NCBI GenBank assembly: GCA_023052935.1
Contig: CM041293.1
Location: forward strand, 179,662,789 to 179,726,788
Direction: 5' to 3'
Origin: Piezodorus guildinii
Taxonomy: Eukaryota; Arthropoda; Insecta; Hemiptera; Pentatomidae
Length of the DNA stretch: 64,000 bases
This document shows positions 54,575 through 64,000 of this stretch, in pieces. The position numbers and the translations under genes were made by a program. The notes under the pieces are model-generated. The model was not told the origin of the DNA. It was given only the letters and a program-made list of their open reading frames with translations, and did no database searches. Positions within the stretch are counted from its first letter, which is position 1. Each line of letters opens with the position of its first letter.

Positions 54575-57212
54575 GGGAGAATGATTACGATTAAGAAAGT
54601 AGATATAGCAGCTATCCAGGAGCCACCTACAAGGAGAGGAAAAATATATGAAGCGGAATCTTGGGATCGTATCATTGCAAAAAACGGAAGCGGACTGTAG
54701 ATGCTCCGCAGAGTGCCCTGTTGATTACGAACCGAGCCCTATCTGTTGTGTCGCAGCCTGATCTGGAGAATAGGTACAACTCCATTGCCCATATAATTTC
54801 TGCGGATATCAGTTTCAGCATAATTAACGTCTATGCAAAATTTTCGATTTCTTTGGAAGACATATTGAGACAACTGCAGAATACCCTAAACAGTTTAAAA
54901 AAAAGGACAAAAACCTGATTATACTCGGCGATTATCTTATGGGGCAGTCGACGAACTGATCGAAAGTGTATTATGCTGGAGGACTTCGCAGCAAGAAACG
55001 GTCTGGATGTTATTAATGAAACGACGTCACTGCCTACGTTTTCAGGTGCAGGAGGAGAGTCCTACATAGATGTCACCATGGCATCACCGAGTGTTGGACA
55101 GTATATCCGATCCTGGGGAGTTGAGGAATGGACCTGTAGCGATCTCAGGGTTATTACCTTCGAAATAAACTATTCTGATTGCGGTTTGATGTATCGAAGA
55201 AGAAGGTTTATGAAAATTGATTGAGACTGGAAGCACATTACTGAAAACGTCCAGTGGCACTTTGCCAAGTGGGAGGACTCTCAAAGGATATACTTAGAAG
55301 ACGAGGCCTCGGAAATCTCAACCAAGCTATTTACAGCAACCCAAGAAGTACTTCCAACCGTAACAGAGTCAGAGAGAAAAGGGCAACCCTGGTGGAATCG
55401 TCAACTTACAAATATTAAGCAGGAAGCATACAGGGCAAGGAGACGGCATCAGAGAGAAGGTGATGCAACCGAAAGAAACCGTTTAAAAGCTACATATTAT
55501 GAAATGAGCAAAAATTTCCATGTCGTAATAAAAGCAGCAAAAAAGAGTACCTGGGAAAAATACCTTTCGGAGTGTAAGAGTCCCTGGGGATTGGCACACA
55601 AGAGAGCACTTGGGCGAACTTGGGAAAAAAACTCTTATGTTTCCTTTATCAATAATGAATATGTGGCTAGAACAGCGGAGGAGGCGGTCGAAGCAATCAT
55701 GACAAGATCATTCCCAAGCGACGATTTGGCTACGGACACTGAGGACCAAGCGCAGCTAAGGATCCCATGACTAAAATCCCGGAAACCGCAGATGGCCTTC
55801 CATGGGAAAATGAGGACGTGAGGCTAGCATTGGAGGCACTCAAATCTGGGAAAGCACCGGGACCTGACATGCTCACAAGCGAAATATTGAAAAATGTCAA
55901 ACAGGCGTTGGTTGGAGTATTAATGAGATTATTCAACAGATGTTTGAGTGAAGGAGTCTTCCCTCGTGTCTGGAAAGAGGCGGAAATGGTTGCTGTTCTC
56001 AAGCCTGGTGCGGTTGAGATCTATAAAATCCTACAGACCGATATGCCTCTTGAACGTGTTAGGAAAGGTCCTGGAAAGCCTAATTCTGCAGCAGTTAGGT
56101 TTCGTAATCGAACGGTTTTCGCTGGATCAGTTTAGAGGTCGGTCGACGGTGGACGCCATGGACCAGTTAATGACGGCAGCTAAGGACGCCCCCACTAAGT
56201 ATTTTGTGGTGCTCTTCTACGATGTTGCCGGAGCTTTCGACACAATGTGGTGGCCATTTATAATGGATGAGCTGAGAAAGCAGAACTGCCCAAGAAATAT
56301 TTTCAAGCTTATACTATCGTTTTTGGATGGGCGCACAGTCTTTTATCGTTTGCAACAGAAGAAGATTGTAAGATCAGTTCAACGCGTCTGTGCCCAGGAA
56401 TCTATATTGGGCCTTCCACTGTGGAACTTGAATATGAACCCTCTCCTAGTCGACCTTAGGGCAGCAGGGTACATACCGACTGCATACGTAGATGATTTGG
56501 CACAGGGCATCGAAGCCAGATCGCGGCAGCATTTGGAAAGTTGGGCAGCCGAGGTCACCAAAATGATCACGGATTGCTGCGGCGAGAGGAAACTTTCCCT
56601 AAACTGTGAAAAGTCCAGCTCCTATTCCTGAAAGGTAGAATGGTAGGTTTCCTCCCAAGGATAAGGATAGGAGATGTTCTGCTAAAACCATCGCAGGAGG
56701 TGAAGTATTTGGGAGTCCTGATCGGAGAGGGAGGCAGTTTCACACAACACCTAAAAGAAGTGAAGAGTAAGATGATCCTCCGCTACATCTGCCTAAAATC
56801 GATGGCAGGAACCACTTGGGGTCTGAAATACGGTCGCAGGGAGATCCTCTACAAAGCTGCTTTTTTACCCGTTGCACTGTATGCAGCGCCGGCTTGGGGA
56901 CAATGCCTTGATTCTTCGGGGAGAAAGTTATTGGAGCAGGCACAGAGGAGAGCTCTCTTGCTTGTGACAGGAGCATACAAAACAGCGCCGACGGCGGCAT
57001 TGCAGGTGATTGCGGGTCAGTTGCCCATAGACCTCAAGATGCAGATCTCCATCGCGAACAGCTCTCCAGTTGCGGACAGCCCAATAGTTTTAGAAACCGT
57101 GATTGATTCCCATTTTAAAAATTTGCAAAATATGCCTCACGTTGGTTTCAATTATTTTTGTGATCAACTTGAATGCAGTCCTGCCCGCTTGGTTATTAAT
57201 CTTGACGACTGA
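54575..57212 (+). pseudogene. LINE ORF2 (endonuclease-RT), frameshifted
   Basis: Endonuclease motifs: VDIAAIQEPPTRRGKIYE (about 54602), IILGDYL in shifted frame (about 54914) and SYIDVTMASPS (55057). RT: KSGKAPGPDMLTSEILK (55838), then after a frameshift SYRPICLLNVLGKVLESL, FYDVAGAFDTMWWP and the catalytic AYVDDLAQG (about 56483). The thumb, VKYLGVLIGEGG, starts at 56700. The canonical QGSVLGP box reads QESILGLPLW. At least five stops or shifts make it inactive. DTMWWP supports the R1 clade. Confidence 0.88.
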
Positions 57213-57344
57213 GCCTATGTAAATGCGCGCAAATTAAATTTAAATAAGAAATTGGAACGAACCGCTGGTATAGGGCTGCCCTAAGGTACAGCGGGGGGAA
57301 AGAAGGATACAAAAAAAAAAAAAAAAAAAAAAGTCAGCCTTAGA

Positions 57345-58185
57345 GGAACAAAGGAGTGGAAGAAGTCATCCCATATGAGAGTCCACCAACTGAATCTGAA
57401 TCACTGCGAAGCCGCACAGGATATTCTATGGCTAACAGTGAAAGAGCTAAAAATTGAAACCGCTATCTTGAGCGAACAGTACAAACATTTAGGCAGTGAT
57501 ACATTGATATCCGACATTACGGATCGGATGGCGATATGGGCAGGTAAACCAAATTTCATAGAAGAAACACTGCAAGCTCCGCCATATGGTTGTTTGGGCC
57601 AAGATACAACATCTGTACTTGTACAGCTGCTATGCCCCACCGAACACTACAATTGAAGAATTTGAAGCTCTTTTAGATAGCATAGTGAGAGACGTCATAA
57701 GACGTAGACCTGTAATAATTGTCAGAGACTTCAATGCCTGGGCATTATAATGGATTAACAAGTCGACCAACCGACGGGGTGAAGTCTTATTAGAAGCCTT
57801 TGCCCAGATGGACAACCTCGTACTGGTAAATACAAGGACAGAGCCTACATTTGTGAAGAGAGGCAGGTCTTCCATCATCTACTTAACATTTGGAAGTGAC
57901 TGCCTACACCCTACTATTGGCTGGCAGGTCTGTGACTAATACATCCACAGTGACCACCAGGCAATATTGATCATTCTGGGGAACCGGATACAAATGTCAA
58001 TAAGGCAGGATAAGGGTAAGATGGAAAAGTAGGACATTTGACAGAGGGTCATTCAAAATTATGATGGAGAACCCGTGTGAGCTGTCAGGCAGCGCAGAAG
58101 ATAAGGCTCACCAGCTAATAGACCTGATCAACACAGCTTGTGATGCGTCTATGGTGCGCAGCAATGCATGCATAGGTCGACATCC
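57345..58185 (+). pseudogene. Third R1-like LINE, endonuclease part only
   Basis: ATG 57374-57376 opens RVHQLNLNHCEAAQDILWLT, a typical R1/LOA-type endonuclease start, with ETAILSEQY. After a frameshift near 57610, YSCYAPPNTTIEEFEALLD and a variant VRDFNAWAL of the GDFNAW box follow. IHSDHQAIL (about 57950) is the SDH motif in a further frame. It is cut off near 58185 by the Gypsy LTR that follows. Confidence 0.85.
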
Positions 58186-58189
58186 GGGC

Positions 58190-58420
58190 TACTAGTGAAA
58201 CGACCTTATCGCTGACTGTCTCTGTTGTGTCTCTTTGTAATATCGATTATAAATATAACATAATGTAACCTTCCCCTTCTTTTTAGTTTTGAGTGCAGTG
58301 TAGTTTTTAAACCCGCCATTGTGTATTTAGTCTGTTTATTACCTTCAATAAAGAGTGTTATGTGTATAATGTCTTGTTAAATACCATAATTAGATATAAC
58401 AAAGTGGCGACGAGGATAAG
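58190..58420 (+). mobile_element. Gypsy (K02A2.6-like) LTR end and PBS
   Basis: tggcgacgaggataag at 58405-58420 is the primer-binding region typical of this Gypsy subgroup. An AATAAAG lies at about 58348 in the preceding LTR. The LTR's left edge is uncertain (about 58190-58210). Confidence 0.65.
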
Positions 58421-58471
58421 ACTTATTAAAGACAGTTATTTCAATCTCAAATATTATTATCAACCCAAACA

Positions 58472-59285
58472 ATGGATGCCGATCAATTCATCCAGTTTTT
58501 GCAACTACAACAACATCAATTCACAGCTCTGTTAGAGAAATTCTCTTCAATAAATCAAAGCTCTTCTTCAACACTTCCTCAACATAATGTAAGTAAATTT
58601 GATACATTTGACAACAATATAAAGAAAGGTTTGACAACTTTCTTGCCCTAAAAGGCTTAGCATCAGACAAGACCTCAGCAAAAACAAGTCTGTTAAATAG
58701 CATTGGCCCTGAATACTTTGAATTGTTCAAGATATCTGTTGCACCAAAAGAACTCAATTCATTAACATTTGATGAAATCATTAAACTCTTGATGATCAAC
58801 TAACTAAGAAAAAAAAAATTCTAGTTGAAAGACACAAATTCACAAAAACAAGCACCTAATCAATCTATCCAGGATTTTGTCACCCAATTAAGAAAATTTG
58901 TTCCTGCATGCAACTTTTAACTGTGGCTGATCATATTTTACACTCCCGGTTCATCAGAGGTCTCTCTAACCAAGACTTACGACATCAACTTCTTTTGGAT
59001 GACTCCAAAACATTTTGTGAGGCTGTCTCTAAGGTGTAAACTTTAGAGGCATCGAACATGGCATATAAATAATTTGATACATCTCCAGAAAATAATTCTA
59101 ACAACATATATAGACTTTCAAGACCACAAAGTAGGAGTCCATATAATTATCAGGCATAGAGATAGATCAAATTCAAGAAACTCATGCCTTAATTTGAAAC
59201 ATCTAGGAATCGAAGGACTTTGTTTAAAATGTGCCAGAAATAATCAACATTCAAAAATTGCAGAGTTGATTCAACTAAATTAAAG
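58472..59285 (+). pseudogene. Gypsy gag, degenerate
   Basis: ATG 58472 starts MDADQFIQFLQLQQHQFTAL, a typical Gln-rich gag start, to a stop at 58649. Frames then change to KTSLLNSIGPEYFELFK and FDEIIKLL, and later SIQDFVTQLRKFVPACNF. A possible continuation with knuckle and protease lies at 63680-63990, which would make 59.3-63.6 kb a nested block. Confidence 0.8.
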
Positions 59286-59640
59286 TGTTAATACAGTGAG
59301 AAGTGGGGGCATGTTGAAAAAGTGTGTTTAAAAAGATTAATCTCAGAGAAAAAAAAAGTGCAAATAGTAGACTCAGAAGGAGAATCATACCTCCATGACC
59401 AGTATACTGTATATTAAATTAGCAGTCTGAGCGGATGAATAATTACCTTGATCACATGTTCATTTAAATTGAGGGAGGTTATTTTGTTGTTTTGTAATGT
59501 ATCACATTTAAATGAGTTATGTATGTATTTGTAAGCGATGTTTTTTGTTAGTTAAAACCTTTATAAAATTAGTAGCAAATTCTTTAATGATTTTACAACA
59601 ATTAACAAAAACTTATTAAAGGGAAGGCCTTTAAAAGAAC
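59286..59640. other. Possible retroelement 3' end or LTR
   Basis: gagaagtgggggca at about 59299-59312 looks like a Copia-type polypurine tract followed by TGTTGAAAAAG, a plausible LTR start. No matching partner LTR was recognised. A 27-bp word beginning agcaaattcttt at 59574 recurs at 62124. Confidence 0.4.
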
Positions 59641-59644
59641 CACT

Positions 59645-62123
59645 ACTCAGATAATATCTTTACTTCGACAAGAGTGAAGAAGGACAAGTATTTATGACCG
59701 GAACGTTTTGAAACAGAGCCCGCTGCAGTAACAGCAGACTAACAGTGGACCCATTGGAAAAAGACCTTCGACAACTTTCTGAGGCATGTAGAAAAGATCG
59801 ATGACAGGGGTAAGTTAGAACTTTTGATAAATTATATTGCACCTAATATTTATGAATATATGAGTGAGGTCACGACTTTCGATGCTGCCGTAGCTGCTCT
59901 TGAATCACTTTACATTAAACCTAAGAATGAGATTTACGCAAGACATTGCTTAGCAACCAGAGGCCAACGATCTGGAGAATCAATCGATCAATATCTTCAA
60001 ATATTAAAGCAATTAAGTAAAAGTTGCAATTTCAAGGCCGTTTCTGCCTTTAGAAGGTTATTAGAAAATACTAAACTAAATTTAGACGAAGCATATAAGC
60101 AAGCCAGAGCTCTAGAGTTAGCTGAACAGCAATCAGCATCTTATTCAGGTTTTTGTTCGCCCACTGCTGCCACTGAAATCGGAAACAAAGATGGTACTAT
60201 AGTTGTATAGAGCTGTAACCTCCAAACAATGTTACTTTTGTGGATCAAACTGGCATCCTAAATCATCATGCCCAGCCAAGGATTTGGCGTGTATGAAATG
60301 TGGAAAAATCGGTCCCTGGAAAGGCGCCTGTCGATCACAATCGAAACAAAATCGAAATAGGAACGGAAATAAAAATCTAGCCACCCAGTCATCTTCTGCT
60401 ACTAACTTGCTTGCCAACACGACAGCTGCTTTCCCAACCGGTCTCTTTAGATCTACTGTTGAAATATCGGTGAATGGGACAAAAGTTAAAGCACTCATTG
60501 ATACTTGAAGCTCTTCGAGCTTCATTAACTCTACTCTCATTGAAAAATGCAACGTTCTGGTATTACCATATAGAGGACGTTATATCAATGGCAAATTGAT
60601 CTTTGCAATCTGAGGTAACAGGTCAATGTAATGCAGAGCTACAAATCGGCGAGTATTCCTATAACGATGTGACATTATTGCTCATGAACAATCTATGTTG
60701 TGATATGATAATTGGACATGGCATCCTCAAAAACCACTCCATCCTGGAAATTGATTTTCATGGTTCTCGTTCTGCTTTGAAAATTTGTAATGTAGCCCAA
60801 GCTCGTGTGGAACCCGTATCTATTTTTGGTAATTTGATGGGAAATTGCAAACCTGTAGCAATTAAATCAAGAAATCAATCGAAGGAAGACAGCAAGTTTA
60901 TGAAGGATGAGATTGGCAGACTCCTGGAAGAAGATGTTAGTGAACCTAGCCACTCACCTTGGCGAGCACAAGCATTCGTAGTGAGAGAAGAAAATAGAAA
61001 ACCTCGCATGGTTGTAGACTATTCGAGAACTATAAATAAATTTACTCAACTATATACCCCCATACCCCCTTCCCAAAATCGAGGAAATAATCGCAAAAGT
61101 ATCAGAAAACGTAAGTTTTAGCACAATTTATCTAAAGAGCGCTTATCATCAAGTTCCAATTGTAGAATCCGAGAAACAGTACACTGCTTTTGAAGCTGCC
61201 AGAAAGTTGTACCACTTCCTTCGTATCCCATTTGGAGTTACCAATGGAGTCGCCTCTTTTCAAAGAGTGGTTGATAGGATAGTGCAGGATGAAAATCTTA
61301 AAGGTACCTTCCCTTATTTGGATGAAGTGACAGTATGCGGTAAAAATCAAGAAGACCATGATAAAAACTTAAGGAATTTCCTAGCTGCGGTGGAAAGTAT
61401 AACTTGACCTTGAATAAAGGAAAAAGTAAATTCTCTGTGAAAACTATCCACTTACTAGGTCATGTTATTTCAAACCACACCTGATCCTGATCGCATGATG
61501 CAGCCACTTTTAGATTAGCCTTTACCCGAAAACGCTACTGCTCTGCAAAGAACCATGGGTATGTTCTCTTATTACAGCAAATGGATACCCTGTTTTTCTG
61601 ACAAAATTCGTCCTCTGCTGAAAACTGCATTCCCCATGTCAAATGAAGCTGTGTCAGTGTTCAACATGCTGAAGAATGAGATTGCAAACGCTGCTACTGC
61701 CGCAATTCTAGATAATGCACCTTTCCAAGCAGAGACGGATGCATCAAATTATGCAATAGCAGCCACTTTGAGTCAAATGGGGCGGCCAGTTGCCTTCTTT
61801 TCAAGGATGCTTAACAAACCAGAATTGCAACACTCTTCCATTGAAAAGATGCATACGCAATAGTAGAATCTCTAAGATGTCGTTGGCAGACCTTTTAGAA
61901 TTCTCACAGATCAACGATCTGTTTCTTTTATGTTTGACCAGCAGCAAAATTAAAATCCTCTGCTGACACCCTTTCAAGAATAAGTGCTGTCGCTAATTCT
62001 ATAATAGACCTACAAACATTACATAACTCTCTTTGCCATCCAGGAATAACTAGGATGTCACATTGGGTTAGAGCAAAGAATCTCCCTTACTCTTTAGAAG
62101 ATATAAGAAAAATCACACATCCA
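59645..62123 (+). pseudogene. Second K02A2.6-like Gypsy element: gag, protease, RT, RNase H
   Basis: Gag (59740-60209) has ARHCLATRGQRSGESIDQYL and RRLLENTKLNLDEAYKQARA. Knuckles at 60230-60345 read CYFCGSNWHPKSSC and CMKCG. The protease ALIDT is followed by a stop where glycine is expected (60508), then SSSSFIN. RT spans 60880-61407: GRLLEEDVSEPSHSPWRAQA and FRIPFGVTNGVASFQR-like text, with the catalytic box eroded to PYLDEV instead of YLDD. RNase H (61555-61960) has FQAETDASNYAIAATLSQ and FRILTDQRS. Integrase is reduced to a short HPGITRMSHW-type block near 62040. It has many frameshifts and is inactive. Confidence 0.88.
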
Positions 62124-62149
62124 CAGCAAATTCTTTAATGATTTTACAA

Positions 62150-62195
62150 CACAGTCAGAATCAAGACACGCAGAAGTATTTTGTTAATGTAAAAA
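62150..62195 (+). pseudogene. Protease start of the last retroelement, split by a SINE
   Basis: Read across the SINE, the frame gives QNQDTQKYFVNVKINGIIQ and then FKVDSGAG, an aspartic protease motif. The left half lies here and the right half starts at 62521. Confidence 0.65.
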
Positions 62196-62507
62196 AAAGA
62201 ACATGTACCACAACAACCCATGAAGAGTTTTGGGCTCAGTACATGTAGAGATTCGTACTGTTTCCTAGGGCAACGGCTGTGCAGTGAGGTGATTCGACCG
62301 AGATCATGCTCAGCCGCCAGGTTTTTCCCCATTTTTGGGTACCCACTTTATAGAGGCTGGGTGTGCCCCAGGAGGGTCTCCATAACCCAGGATCGCCCCC
62401 CGGCCGAAATAACAGAATCAATAATATTCCGCCACAGCTGGGATTCGAACTCAGGATCTGGAGCACAGTAGACTAGCGCTCTATCCACTAGACCACGCCG
62501 CTCCCTA
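62196..62507 (-). mobile_element. SINE family 2, complete reference copy
   Basis: The minus-strand head gggagcggcgtggtctagtg continues gatagagcgctagtc (A box) with the B box gttcgaatccc. The body follows, ending in an A/T-rich tail. The target duplication gttaatgtaaaaa is at 62183-62195 and 62508-62520. It is inserted in the protease codons of a retroelement. Fragments of this family occur at 5113, 6655, 7555 and 22372. Confidence 0.92.
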
Positions 62508-62520
62508 GTTAATGTAAAAA

Positions 62521-63490
62521 TCAATGGAATAATTCAACAATTCAAAGTGGATTCAGGAGCAGGACATGGTCTTTATCATGTCAACAACAATTAGGATCTA
62601 GCTTTGACCGAACATGCTATAGTTATCACTAACTCCAAAATCTATGAGTGGCACTCAAAAGTCGGCCACATAAATAAAATTAACCTTCAAAACCATGAAA
62701 GGCCTCATATTTAATAAAAATGAATTTTTAGCGGACTATTGAGGTATACATACAATCCAAGATGACATGTGCACCATGATCAGCCCTAAACCTTAAAGTC
62801 CTTGAAATAATTCATTCTGATGTGGTAGGACCCTTGAGAGTAATTTCGCCTGGGAGAGCAATCTACTTTGTTACCTTTATTGATTAGAAAACTTGCTATT
62901 TTCAAGTTTATTTTCTTAAGCAGAAAAATGAAGTCCTACATTTCATCGAAATATTCAAAAATGAAGTTGAAAATCTTCATTCAATGAAAATTAAATATAT
63001 TCAAAGTGACAACGGAAAAGGTGATTATGCAAATAATTAATTTGAGTGTTTCTTAAAAGAAAGAGGCATTAGAAGAAGACTGTCTGCACCATACACACAC
63101 CAACAAAATGGTTTAGCAGAACGTTTACAGAAGTTCACTTGAAAAAGCCAGATGCATGATGGTAGAATCAAGAATAAAGTTCTTCAGATTTTATGGACAG
63201 AAGCAATAAATACTGCTAAATCATTGTCCCTCAAGATCTATCGGCCATTTCAGTTTGCCACCTAGATGTTTTCGGGAACAAAGCTTATGTTTTAAGAAAC
63301 AGAAAGAACTTTGGAAAATTTTCTTTAGAAGATTTCTCTGTAGGATATTCTAACTTTTCCAAAGCTTACAGAATTTGGGTGCCATCCCTGATTAAAGTTG
63401 TGATAAGTCAAGACACCAAAGTTTTAACAAATTTTTCTGAACACAATCAAATTGCAAGTGATAAAGACTTCTTTTTTAATGAAAAATAGT
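62521..63490 (+). pseudogene. Copia-like protease remnant and integrase
   Basis: FKVDSGAGH (62545), then YEWHSKVGHINKINL (the GAG-pre-integrase LWH..LGH equivalent), LKIIHSDVVGPLRVISPG and FVTFID of the integrase. Downstream are IKYIQSDNGKGDY and SAPYTHQQNGLAERL. Towards 63300-63480, RNRKNFGKFSLEDFSVGYS and YRIWVPSLIKVVISQDTKV match the post-integrase region. Stops are frequent and frames change; RT is absent. Confidence 0.82.
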
Positions 63491-63500
63491 TACCTTACTA

Positions 63501-64000
63501 TTGGAAGAAGAAGCAGATGAAATCCTAACTGAAACTGCTGAAGAAATTCTTCCTGAAACAGCTCCCTTTTCGGAAGCATTTACCCTAGCTACTGCAAGAG
63601 AAGCCTCTCTCAAATCCAATTCTGCACAGCAAATCAAGGTAGAACCATCCGATTTGTTTAATCCAAAACATCTGTTTATTCTCAGAAAGCATCAAACCAG
63701 AAGCCTTGTGAGGTTTGTGGTTGAAGAAACCATCCTACTAAAATCTGTAAGTACAAATCTTATTCTTGCCATAAATGTCATATAAAGGGGCATTTGGCTC
63801 CAGTATGAAAACCAAATTTTTAACCGAAGAAAACACAGAAGAGGAGGTCATCCTATGTGACACTTTCTATAATTTTCCTGCTTGCCATCAAAGGTTTTAC
63901 GATGGACCTTAATATATATTCGGGCAAAATTATACATTTGTAATTGAAACGGGATCATTTTACATCATATTGGAAAAATATTATTTAGCAAACTTTAAGA
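63501..64000 (+). pseudogene. Gypsy zinc-knuckle and protease start at the window edge
   Basis: The first part (63501-63600) is acidic, of unclear origin (ILTETAEEILPETAPF). From 63660 another frame reads QKPCEVCG, then NHPTKICKYKSYSCHKCHIK and GHLAPV, two CCHC knuckles with a stop between. After a shift, FVIETGSFYIILEKYYL resembles a Gypsy protease start (usually IDTGS). It may continue the gag at 58472. It is cut by the window end. Confidence 0.7.

Larger units (their letters stand above)
53444..57331 (+). mobile_element. R1-like LINE, second lineage, inactive
   Basis: It runs from the LTR A junction to a poly(A) run (57311-57331). ORF1 (53444-54518) has a coiled N-terminal part (LRREIKVLRNQ) and three knuckles: CNKCQGFFHIEKFC, CAYCGERGHDMREC and a CINCS...C. 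ORF2 (from about 54575 to 57212) has endonuclease, RT and C-terminal region in several frames. The 5' start is hidden by the LTR junction. No target duplication was identified. Confidence 0.88.

Overview
The window is eukaryotic, AT-rich and dense in transposable elements. It is most likely from an insect: it has a spliced C2H2 zinc-finger gene with GT/AG introns, an irritans/mauritiana-type mariner, R1-like and Jockey-like LINEs, Copia and K02A2.6-like Gypsy elements, and tRNA-derived SINEs. The order of insect cannot be fixed from the sequence alone. There are no operons, CRISPR arrays or other prokaryotic features.

Layout. 1-7.9 kb holds a 270-bp near-perfect palindrome (343-612) with hammerhead-ribozyme-like cores, a TIR-bounded composite (about 1519-3141), several tRNA-SINE copies and a CR1/L2-type LINE end (5.5-6.4 kb). 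7.9-17.8 kb holds the one well supported host gene: four phase-matched exons (7932-7987, 11817-11876, 12121-12192, 16877-17778) giving a 352-residue protein with an acidic/basic N-terminus and nine C2H2 finger units. Its introns contain a Tc1/mariner-like relic split by a truncated LINE, SINEs and a second palindromic hammerhead-like element (13681-13907). A further exon at 24010-24749 has the same acceptor phase and may be an alternative 3' terminal exon. 15-28 kb also carries five copies of a roughly 0.9-1.4 kb non-autonomous repeat, partly in inverted pairs, a dead mariner (20416-21664), a Jockey relic and a large foldback (27152-28006).

30.5-32 kb is a probable non-autonomous Helitron with an LTR inside it. 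32.2-40.4 kb is a Copia element broken twice: by a 3.7-kb R1-like LINE with a 15-bp target duplication, and by a solo LTR with a 4-bp target duplication. 40.8-41.7 kb encodes an unrecognised protein that does not look like a retroelement. 42.4-53.4 kb holds a Gypsy RT scrap, an R1-like LINE ORF1, and an LTR element (called A here) with a 527-codon gag-like ORF. It also holds a second, short LTR element (B) with an unrecognised 271-codon ORF, and a second copy of the LINE-ORF1/LTR-A junction. 53.4-64 kb is a stack of two more R1-like LINEs, two K02A2.6-like Gypsy elements, a Copia relic and a SINE, all decayed.

Apart from the zinc-finger gene, possibly exon 24010-24749 and possibly the 41-kb ORF, nearly all coding sequence here is mobile-element debris. 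The insertions can be put in relative order because many nested copies keep recognisable target-site duplications.
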